The notes under the pieces were generated by a model. It ran no database searches. It saw only the letters and a list, made by a program, of their open reading frames with translations, and was not told the DNA's origin. Below are positions 57,587 through 64,000 of a DNA stretch of 64,000 nt, one piece after another; position 1 is the stretch's first letter, and each line of letters starts with the position of its first letter. Origin of the DNA: Streptomyces sp. NBC_01471 (lineage in GTDB: Bacteria > Actinomycetota > Actinomycetes > Streptomycetales > Streptomycetaceae). The translations under genes were made by a program, and so were the position numbers. Location of the stretch: assembly GCF_041438865.1 (NCBI RefSeq), contig NZ_CP109450.1:7247501-7311500 (forward strand), written 5' to 3'.

Positions 57587-59520
57587 CCGGAACCCGAGAG
57601 CGCGCGCCCCTGCCCCCGGACCGCCCCGACCTGCTCGGGCAGGTGCTGACCCACCGGCCGCCGCCTTTCGCGCTGCTCCACCGTCCCGGGGCGACGGGCC
57701 GGGGAACGCTGGACGTCCTGCTCGGTGAGGTCTCGACGCCCGCCACGCTCGCGGAGATCCCGCTGCCGCAGGCGCCCGCCGGGCCGGGCGCTCCCCACCA
57801 CGAGATGCTGGTCCTCGTCCCCTACCGGCAGATCGCCGAGCGCGGCTTCGTCTGCACCGACGACGGCGCACCGCTGATCGCCATGACCGTCGTCGACCAG
57901 ACGACCGCTCCGGTCAACGAGGCGCTGGCCCGGATTCCGGACACCGCCATGGAGCTGTCCGACGGGCACTTCGACGTCGACGACGACACCTACGCGGCCA
58001 CCGTCCGCCGGGTGATCGCCGACGAGATCGGCCAGGGCGCGGGGGCCAACTTCGTCCTCAAGCGCACGTTCGTCGCCGACATCACCGGCTATGCGCCGCG
58101 CAGCGCGCTCACCCTCTTCCGGCGGCTGCTGGTGGGGGAGTCCGGCGCGTACTGGACGTTCATCGTCCACACCGGGACGCGTACGTTCGTCGGTGCCACG
58201 CCGGAGTGCCATGTCAGCCTGCGCGACGGGACCGCCCTGATGAACCCCATCAGCGGCACCTACCGCTATCCGCCGTCGGGGCCCACCCTGCCCGGCGTGA
58301 TGGAGTTCCTCTCCGACCGCAAGGAGGCCGACGAGCTCTACATGGTCGTCGACGAGGAACTGAAGATGATGGCCCGGATCTGCCCGGAGGGCGGCCGGGT
58401 GACCGGCCCCCGTCTCAAGGAGATGGCGCGCCTCGCGCACACCGAGTACCTCATCGAGGGCCGCAGCAGCAGGGATCCGCGCGAGATTCTGCGCGAGACG
58501 ATGTTCGCCCCCACGGTCACCGGAAGCCCGCTGGAGAACGCCTGCCGGGTCATCCACACGTACGAGCCGCAGGGGCGCGGCTACTACAGCGGCGTCGTGG
58601 CGCTCATCGGGCAGGACGGCAGCGGCGCCCGCGCCCTCGACTCCGCGATCCTCATCCGCACCGCCGACATCGGCCAGGACGGCCGGGTGGGAATCAGCGT
58701 CGGCGCGACGCTCGTCCGCCACTCCGACCCGGCTTCCGAGGTCGCGGAGACCCGGGCCAAGGCCGCCGGGCTGCTCTCGGCGCTGGAGGCCGACGCGCCG
58801 GTGACTCTGGCGTCGCACCCCCGGGTGAGGGCGGCGCTGGCGGAACGCAACGCGACCATCTCCGGCTTCTGGCTCGCCGACGGGCAGGCGCCCCACGTCC
58901 GCGGACCCGCCCCGGGCGGAGAGAACGACGCGCTCCCCGGCCCGGGCCGCAAGGTGCTCGTCATCGACGCGGAGGACACCTTCACCGCGATGCTCGCCCA
59001 CCAGCTGCGCTCGGTGGGGCTCGCCGTGACAGTGCGGCGGTTCGACGAGCCGTACGGCTTCGACGGCTGGGACCTGGTCATCATGGGGCCGGGCCCGGGT
59101 TCCCCGCACGACAGCGGCCATCCCAAGATCGCACACCTGCGGGCGGCGATACGGACCCTGCTCGCCGAGCGGCGCCCCTTTCTCGCGGTCTGTCTCAGCC
59201 ATCAGGTCCTCAGCCGCGAGCTCGGCTTCGAGGTGGTCCGCCGCGGCACCCCGAACCAGGGCGTGCAGCGCGAGATCGATTTCTTCGGCCTCCGGGAGCG
59301 GGTCGGCTTCTACAACACCTTCGCCGCCGTCGCCTCCCAGGACAAGGTGGACTGTGGCGGAGCGGGGATCGTGGAGGTGAGCCGCGACGCCGGCACCGGT
59401 GAGGTGTACGGCCTGCGCGGCGCCCACTTCGCCTCGATGCAGTTCCACGCCGAGTCCCTGCTCACCCAGGACGGTGTACGCATCCTGGAACGGCTCACCG
59501 CGGAGGTGCTGAGCGCGTGA
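57583..59520 (+). CDS. phzE: PhzE-like 2-amino-2-desoxyisochorismate synthase
   Basis: 645 residues from GTG 57583. An N-terminal chorismate-using domain (GANFVLKRTFVADITGYAPR; ATPECHVSLRDGTALMNPIS; DEELKMMARICPEGGRVTGP; TGSPLENACRVIHTYEPQGR) is fused to a C-terminal glutamine amidotransferase (PGRKVLVIDAEDTFTAML; GPGPGSPHDSG; LAVCLSHQVLSRELGF with Cys near 536; SMQFHAES with His near 621). This is PhzE order and length: ammonia from glutamine converts chorismate to ADIC. Start overlaps the phzD stop. Supplies the first dedicated step of the cluster. Confidence 0.94.
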   Translation: MTGTRERAPLPPDRPDLLGQVLTHRPPPFALLHRPGATGRGTLDVLLGEVSTPATLAEIPLPQAPAGPGAPHHEMLVLVPYRQIAERGFVCTDDGAPLIAMTVVDQTTAPVNEALARIPDTAMELSDGHFDVDDDTYAATVRRVIADEIGQGAGANFVLKRTFVADITGYAPRSALTLFRRLLVGESGAYWTFIVHTGTRTFVGATPECHVSLRDGTALMNPISGTYRYPPSGPTLPGVMEFLSDRKEADELYMVVDEELKMMARICPEGGRVTGPRLKEMARLAHTEYLIEGRSSRDPREILRETMFAPTVTGSPLENACRVIHTYEPQGRGYYSGVVALIGQDGSGARALDSAILIRTADIGQDGRVGISVGATLVRHSDPASEVAETRAKAAGLLSALEADAPVTLASHPRVRAALAERNATISGFWLADGQAPHVRGPAPGGENDALPGPGRKVLVIDAEDTFTAMLAHQLRSVGLAVTVRRFDEPYGFDGWDLVIMGPGPGSPHDSGHPKIAHLRAAIRTLLAERRPFLAVCLSHQVLSRELGFEVVRRGTPNQGVQREIDFFGLRERVGFYNTFAAVASQDKVDCGGAGIVEVSRDAGTGEVYGLRGAHFASMQFHAESLLTQDGVRILERLTAEVLSA

Positions 59521-59674
59521 GAGCGCGGACGCGGTCCCGGACGGGCCGATGACACGTCCCGATCCGCTCAGATGACGGACTCCGCGCCGGTTCCTGTACG
59601 CGGGCCCGCGCCGGGGATGTCATCTTCTCCAGACCTCAACCCACCCTTGCAGCCGCAGTCGTGAGGACATCCTG

Positions 59675-61249
59675 ATGTTACGGATACCTTCCAGGAACAA
59701 CGGCCTCTATCTCGGAACGGTGCCCCAGTCGGCCGCCGCGACGAATGGCGGCACACTGATCACACTCGACCACGACATGGACACCCTCCCCGGCGTCGGG
59801 CGCATGCTGACCGTCGCCGAACTCGCCGAGCACGTCGACGACATGGCGGGCCGCCTGTGGGCCGCCGGGGTCCGGCCCAGCGAACACGTCGCGGTCCATA
59901 TGCGCCCCGGATTCGACATCTACGTGCTGGCAACGGCGGCCGCCCGTATCGGCGCCGTGCCGGTCATGCTGTCACCGGCTCTGGAGGGCGAGAGCGTCGC
60001 CGCACTGCTCGAACGGCTGGACCAGCCGCATCTGCTCACGGACGGAACGAAGCTGGACGGGACGCTGTCCGCCGTTCCGCTGGCCGGCCTGACCGACCGC
60101 ATCATCGTCACCACCGGCTCCCGGCCGGGCGCCGTCTCGCTGGCCGGGCTGGCCGGAGCCCCGCGGCAGCGGCCTGTGCTGCTCCACCCCGACCAGCCCG
60201 CGCTGATGACGCACACCTCCGGCACCACCGGGCTGCCGAAGCTCGTCGTTCACTCCGCGCGCTCCCTGCGCGGCAGGTTCCGCCCGCAGGAGCGGCTCGC
60301 GTCGCTCGTCCGCCGGCGCGAGACCGTGGCCATCCACGTGTCGTACGTGCATTCCCGGATGTACCTGGCGCTGGCCGTGCTCCTGCCGCGGGCCATGCCG
60401 CTGGTCATCATGAACGACTCGGAGCCCGCCCAAGTCGCGGAGCTGTTCGCCGAAACACGGCCCGGGTTCATCGAGACCCATCCGAATTCCTTCATGGAGT
60501 GGGAAGAACTCGTCGACCACCCGCGCAAACCGCTCGCCAACGTCCGCTATTTCAGCAGCACGTTCGACGCCATCCACCCGAGCACCATGGACCGGCTGCT
60601 GCGGGCCTCGGAGCGCCGAGCCCCGCTGTTCTTCCAGATCTACGGCCAGAGCGAGTGCGGCCCGCTGGTGGGCCGCGGCTACACCCGGAAGAACGCGCAC
60701 CGTGCCGACGGCCGCTGCCTGGGGTTCGCCATGCCCGGCGTGACGAACTTCCGGCTGGTGAGCCGCAACGGCGCCAAACCGTCCCGGGAGAACCCGGGTT
60801 ACATCGAGGTCAGCACCGGCGGCCGCGCCCTGACCTACTTCGGGGAGCGGGAGCGCTTCGACCAGCAGGTGCACGGCAGCTGGTGGCGCGGCGGTGACGT
60901 CGGGTACCGCTCCGCGTTCGGCTGCCTGCATCTGCTGGACCGTGAGGTCGACGTCATCCCGACCATCCACAGCACCCTTGCGGTCGAGGACACCGTGCTG
61001 GGCCGGCTGGAGGAACTGACCGAACTCGTCGTCGTCGCGGGCCCGCACCAGGAGCCCGTCCCGGTCGTGTGCACCAGGAACGACCGCCCGCTGCACGCCG
61101 AGCGCTGGCGGGCCGCGGTGGCCGACCTCGCGCCGATGGCAGATCCGGTCCAGCTGCCCCTGGCGGAGCTGCCCCGTACGGCCACCATGAAGATCAAGCG
61201 CATCGAACTGTCGCAGCGGCTGCGCGGGCAGGAGGGCCGGGCATCGTGA
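59675..61249 (+). CDS. ANL-superfamily adenylating enzyme with TTA second codon
   Basis: 524 residues. ANL core motifs: MTHTSGTTGLPKLVVHSARS (A3, about 170-189), QIYGQSECGP (A5, about 325), GDVGYRSAFGCLHLLDREVD (A7-A8) and a C-terminal TATMKIKR with the catalytic-type Lys near 512. It would activate an aryl or fatty acid as adenylate, perhaps 3-hydroxyanthranilate, for transfer to CoA or another partner; no carrier protein is seen. GAGGACA precedes ATG 59675, and the second codon is TTA, so expression should need the bldA tRNA. A 154-base gap separates it from phzE; its stop overlaps the monooxygenase start (GTGA). Confidence 0.88.
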   Translation: MLRIPSRNNGLYLGTVPQSAAATNGGTLITLDHDMDTLPGVGRMLTVAELAEHVDDMAGRLWAAGVRPSEHVAVHMRPGFDIYVLATAAARIGAVPVMLSPALEGESVAALLERLDQPHLLTDGTKLDGTLSAVPLAGLTDRIIVTTGSRPGAVSLAGLAGAPRQRPVLLHPDQPALMTHTSGTTGLPKLVVHSARSLRGRFRPQERLASLVRRRETVAIHVSYVHSRMYLALAVLLPRAMPLVIMNDSEPAQVAELFAETRPGFIETHPNSFMEWEELVDHPRKPLANVRYFSSTFDAIHPSTMDRLLRASERRAPLFFQIYGQSECGPLVGRGYTRKNAHRADGRCLGFAMPGVTNFRLVSRNGAKPSRENPGYIEVSTGGRALTYFGERERFDQQVHGSWWRGGDVGYRSAFGCLHLLDREVDVIPTIHSTLAVEDTVLGRLEELTELVVVAGPHQEPVPVVCTRNDRPLHAERWRAAVADLAPMADPVQLPLAELPRTATMKIKRIELSQRLRGQEGRAS

Positions 61250-62844
61250 CACAGCAGAGGACCGGGGCCGACGGCCGGGCCCCCGCACCGGACTTCGACG
61301 TGCTCGTGGTCGGTGCCGGGCCGAGCGGGCTGATGGCGGCCTGTGAGCTCCTGCGGCGCGGGGTGCGGGTGCGCGTCATCGACCGGGCGCCGCAGCCCGT
61401 GCGGGCTCCGAAGGCCCTGTCACTGTGGCCGCGCGCCCTCGACATCCTGGAGGACGTGGGACTGCGCGAGGAGATCCGGCGGAACTCCACGCGGATCGAC
61501 GCCTTCAGCTATTTCTCCGACCGCCGGCCGCTCGCCTCCTTCGGATTCTCCGAGGACCTGGCGTCCCGGATCCTCCCGCAGTACGAGACCGAACAGGCCC
61601 TCACCGGAAGGCTGGAGACCCTCGGCGGCAAACCCGAGCGCGGGGTACGGCTGCTGGCCCTGGACGACATCGACCACTCCGGGGACATCGGGGCCACGGA
61701 CGGTGTCACCGCCGTACTGGAGCATGCCGACGGGGCAGTGGAACGCGTCCGGGCGCCGTTCGTCATCGGTGCCGACGGAGCGGGCAGCTCCGTGCGGGGT
61801 CAGCTCGGGGTCGGCTTCGAGGGCAGCACGTACGAGATGGCCTTCGCCCTGATCGACACACGCATCGAGGGCGACCTGCCGCCGGACGAGATCCGCTACT
61901 ACCAGTCCCCGGCGGGGACGCTGGTGATCGTGCCGATGCCGGACGGTGTCTTCCGGTTCCTGTCCGTCATGCCCGGCGGCCGGGAGGTGAGCGTGCCGAT
62001 GATGCAGAAGATCCTCGACGAAAGAGGGCCGCGCGGGGTGCGGATCACCGAACCGGTCTGGCAGACGGTCTTCCGGGTCCACGCCCGGCACGCCACCGAC
62101 TTCCGGCGCGGACGCGTCTTCCTCATGGGCGACGCGGCCCACGTGCACAGTCCGGCAGGCGGCCAGGGCATGAACAACGGTCTCCAGGACGCCAACAACC
62201 TCGGCTGGAAACTCGCCTCGGTGATCCACGGCCGGGCGCCGGGCTCGCTGCTCCTGACCTACGGCCCGGAACGCTCCGAGGCGACCCGCCGCATCGTCCG
62301 TGACACCGACCTCCAGACCAGGGCCTGGATGGCCGACGGCCAGGTGCGCATACGGGCCCGCGACGCCGCCTTCCGGCTGCTCGACCGGTCCGGCGCGGTG
62401 TCGCGGCTGTACGCACCGGTGATGGCCGGCCGGCGCCTCGCCTACGCGCCCGCCCGTGACACCCAGTACCCGGCGCGCCGGTCGGGCTGCCCGCCTCGGA
62501 CCCGCCTTCCCGGCGGTCTGAAGGTCGGCGCGGTCTTCCCCCGGGAACGGGCGGTCGCCCTCGGCATCTCGGGCCCGGACGTGGACCCGTCGGCCTGGTC
62601 CGTCGCCGTCACCGCGCCTCAGGACAGCGCCGCCTGGCTGACCGAGATCGGGCATCTGGTCGCCCGGTGGCCGCTGGTGCGCGTCGTGCGGCTGTCGCAC
62701 GGGGACCTCGCGGCCGACGCCGGCTGCGGGAGGCCGGGCTACTACCTCGTCCGTCCGGACGGACACATCGCGGCCCACGGCCACGAGCGTGACCTGAACC
62801 GGCTGGAGACCGAACTGGGCTCCGGCCTGCTGCCGCGCCCCTGA
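61246..62844 (+). CDS. Class A FAD-dependent aromatic monooxygenase
   Basis: 532 residues from GTG 61246. FAD-binding GAGPSGLMAACELLRRG (about 20-36), the DG motif FVIGADGAGSSVRGQLG, and the GD motif VFLMGDAAHVHSPAGGQGMN followed by GLQDANNLGWKLASVIHG. The C-terminal 130 residues form a thioredoxin-like domain, as in PgaE/MhpA-type enzymes. It hydroxylates aromatic rings or performs oxidative decarboxylation using NAD(P)H and O2. Coupled to the ANL gene (GTGA), so it probably acts on the same aryl intermediate. Confidence 0.92.
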   Translation: MTQQRTGADGRAPAPDFDVLVVGAGPSGLMAACELLRRGVRVRVIDRAPQPVRAPKALSLWPRALDILEDVGLREEIRRNSTRIDAFSYFSDRRPLASFGFSEDLASRILPQYETEQALTGRLETLGGKPERGVRLLALDDIDHSGDIGATDGVTAVLEHADGAVERVRAPFVIGADGAGSSVRGQLGVGFEGSTYEMAFALIDTRIEGDLPPDEIRYYQSPAGTLVIVPMPDGVFRFLSVMPGGREVSVPMMQKILDERGPRGVRITEPVWQTVFRVHARHATDFRRGRVFLMGDAAHVHSPAGGQGMNNGLQDANNLGWKLASVIHGRAPGSLLLTYGPERSEATRRIVRDTDLQTRAWMADGQVRIRARDAAFRLLDRSGAVSRLYAPVMAGRRLAYAPARDTQYPARRSGCPPRTRLPGGLKVGAVFPRERAVALGISGPDVDPSAWSVAVTAPQDSAAWLTEIGHLVARWPLVRVVRLSHGDLAADAGCGRPGYYLVRPDGHIAAHGHERDLNRLETELGSGLLPRP

Positions 62845-62881
62845 GCATCTTCGCCCGGGGACAAGGCCGTTGGGGTTGCAC

Positions 62882-62894
62882 CCTGATATCCAAG
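62882..62894 (+). promoter_or_regulatory. CCTGATAYYCAAG box upstream of the Rrf2 remnant
   Basis: CCTGATATCCAAG lies 19 bases before the Rrf2 start in a short AT-rich stretch that continues TTTAATATCCACGATATGG. A near-identical box precedes the ORF at 63258. The paired boxes fit an Rrf2-type operator. Confidence 0.5.
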
Positions 62895-62912
62895 ACATTT
62901 AATATCCACGAT

Positions 62913-63173
62913 ATGGGGATGCGGGAGGGCGTGGAATGGGCGCTGCACAGCTGCCTCAACCTGGCCGAGATCCGGCAGCGGGGGCCCGGCGCCGGAATGC
63001 CGGACAACTGCCGCGCGCCGTGCACCGTTTCGCACGCCATGCGCCGGGCCGGGCTCATCTGGAGGCGTGAGCTGGCCGGGCAGACCCTCGCCGACATCAA
63101 GGCGACGGCAGAGCGCACCGCCCCCGGTGTGCCGGCCCGGGTGCGGCGCTGGTTGGCCGACGCCGGCGTCTGA
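62913..63173 (+). pseudogene. Rrf2-family regulator lacking its DNA-binding middle
   Basis: 86 residues in one open frame. The start MGMREGVEWALHSCLNLA is the first helix of Rrf2 proteins. It then jumps to EIRQRGPGAGMPDNCRAPCT and VSHAMRRAGLIWRRELAGQT, LADIKATAERTAPGVP, which is the C-terminal, Cys-bearing part. About 60 residues (rest of the winged helix and the linker helix) are gone without a frameshift. It can hardly bind DNA as such. Normal members are about 150 residues. Confidence 0.75.
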
Positions 63174-63234
63174 GCGTCTACGGGCCCCACGCGCCGGCGG
63201 GGCGGACGCACAGGGCGATCCTGAACATTTTTAT

Positions 63235-63247
63235 CCTGATACTCAAG
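63235..63247 (+). promoter_or_regulatory. Second CCTGATAYYCAAG box
   Basis: CCTGATACTCAAG, 11 of 13 bases the same as the box at 62882-62894, lies directly before the ribosome site of the ORF at 63258 and the MFS gene. It probably places the exporter under the former Rrf2 regulator. Confidence 0.5.
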
Positions 63248-63257
63248 GGGTTGAACC

Positions 63258-63356
63258 ATGACCGATCGTCCGGAACTCATCGGTGGGCGCGAGGCGTTGC
63301 CCTGGCGGGCGGCGGACCCGCGACCGCTGCGGCACCGGATCGGGGGCAGGGCATGA
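63258..63356 (+). CDS. Short leader ORF before the MFS gene
   Basis: 32 residues, MTDRPELIGGREALPWRAAD then PRPLRHRIGGRA. AAGGGG precedes the ATG, and the stop overlaps the MFS start as ATGA, so it is probably translated. It may be a fused remnant of a deleted gene that now drives translation of the exporter. Confidence 0.45.
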   Translation: MTDRPELIGGREALPWRAADPRPLRHRIGGRA

Positions 63357-64000
63357 CGGCCCTCGAAACCCCGACGCCGACCACCGGTACGGGCCGGTCA
63401 CCGCTGCGGGGGTGGCTGGCCGTTTCCGCCGTCACCCTGGGAATCTTCTCCCTGATGACGTCCGAACTGCTGCCGGTCGGCCTGCTCACTCCCGTCGGAT
63501 CCGAGCTGAACGTCTCCGAGGGGACGGCCGGACTGATGGTCACGGTGCCCGGTCTGGTGGCCGCGGTGTCGGCGCCGCTGATCACCGTGGGCGCCGGCCG
63601 GGTGGACCGCCGGCTGGTCCTGGCGGTACTGATCGGCCTGGTCGGCGCGGCCAACCTGGCCTCGGCCTTCACCCCGAACTTCGCCACCCTGCTCATCGCC
63701 CGCTTCCTCATCGGCGTGAGCGTCGGCGGCTTCTGGGCCATCGCGGGTGGTCTCGCCCTGCGGCTGGTGCCCGAGAAACACGTCCCCCGGGCCATGTCGG
63801 TCATCTTCGGCGGTGTGTCGACCGCCTCCGTCCTGGGGGTGCCCACCGGCACCCTGCTCGGCGACCTGAGCGGCTGGCGCACCGCCTTCGCCGCGGTCGG
63901 GGTGCTCGCTCTGGCAGCGCTGGTCTGCCTGGTGCTCATGGTGCCGCCGCTGCCGGCGGCCCGCACGATCACTCTTCCGGAACTGCCCGGACTCCTCCGC
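63353..64000 (+). CDS. MFS (DHA1-type) exporter, 3' end outside the window
   Basis: 216 residues visible, running off the right edge. It starts MTALETPTPTTGTGRSPLRG; the first membrane segment is WLAVSAVTLGIFSLMTSELL with the PVGLLTPVG turn typical of arabinose/chloramphenicol-type efflux (Cml/AraJ) proteins. The loop 2-3 basic motif is AGRVDRRLVLAVL and motif C-like GGVSTASVLGVPTGTLLGDL follows. Six membrane segments are seen. Probably exports the cluster product or a toxic intermediate. Translationally coupled to the leader ORF. Confidence 0.9.
   Translation, partial: MTALETPTPTTGTGRSPLRGWLAVSAVTLGIFSLMTSELLPVGLLTPVGSELNVSEGTAGLMVTVPGLVAAVSAPLITVGAGRVDRRLVLAVLIGLVGAANLASAFTPNFATLLIARFLIGVSVGGFWAIAGGLALRLVPEKHVPRAMSVIFGGVSTASVLGVPTGTLLGDLSGWRTAFAAVGVLALAALVCLVLMVPPLPAARTITLPELPGLLR

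Noticed and set aside
57334..59448. 704-residue minus-strand frame
   Set aside because: Antisense to phzD and phzE; no recognisable domain.
56158..59520. Catecholate siderophore (2,3-dihydroxybenzoate) pathway
   Set aside because: The SDR alone would fit, but the isochorismatase is PhzD-like and PhzE replaces an isochorismate synthase, which points to the amino branch.

Overview
The window looks like a piece of a Streptomyces genome. GC content is very high with strong G/C at third codon positions, GTG starts and GGAGG-type ribosome sites are common, and the families are typical of the genus (DUF574 methyltransferase beside a DUF5753-type XRE regulator, a PucR-like regulator, an Rrf2 remnant, an IS701-like protein, PhzE/PhzD). 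One gene has a TTA codon as its second codon, the usual sign of bldA control.

Layout. (1) About 1-38.3 kb is accessory DNA resembling a large conjugative plasmid or integrated conjugative element: mostly unrecognised small proteins, several AT-rich promoter islands and many strong hairpin terminators. At its left edge a regulatory operon (XRE, DUF574, PucR-like) reads leftwards out of the window. Rightward genes at 9.8-24.3 kb form a DNA/RNA-handling block: a possible nucleic-acid-binding protein, an archaeo-eukaryotic-type primase-like protein, a MoxR-like AAA+ ATPase, a VWA protein, a two-domain Clp-like AAA+ ATPase, an SF1 helicase with a large unrecognised N-terminal region, a T4 Rnl1-like RNA ligase and a polynucleotide kinase-phosphatase. 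A degenerate tRNA-Glu-like sequence follows. Leftward genes at 25.5-33.6 kb look like a conjugation apparatus: a VirB2-like pilin candidate, a 434-residue membrane protein, a protein with a membrane region plus lysozyme-like and CHAP-like domains, and four related single-pass membrane proteins with predicted coiled coils. (2) About 34-38 kb is decayed: a gene broken in three frames, a tandem-duplicated gene with a deleted copy, and other fragments. (3) About 38.4-53 kb is ordinary chromosome: uppP, VTT/DedA proteins, PI-PLC, spermidine-synthase-like protein, MFS and EamA transporters, thioesterase, crcB with DUF190, gamma-carbonic anhydrase-like protein, YbaK, CoA-binding protein, YigZ and an IS701-like protein lacking the expected catalytic motif. 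(4) About 53-64 kb is the start of a biosynthetic cluster: GAF/PucR-type regulator, WrbA, then EntA/DhbA-type SDR, PhzD and PhzE, predicted to convert chorismate to 3-hydroxyanthranilate, followed by an ANL adenylating enzyme, a class A FAD monooxygenase, an Rrf2 regulator that has lost its DNA-binding region, and an MFS exporter running off the right edge.

Working picture: the primase, helicase and AAA+ genes would serve replication or maintenance of the element. The ligase-kinase pair could repair cut tRNA after anticodon-nuclease attack, and the membrane and hydrolase genes would build a transfer channel. No integrase, relaxase, partition gene or replication origin is visible, so the element is not complete here. 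The cluster at the right edge probably continues beyond the window.
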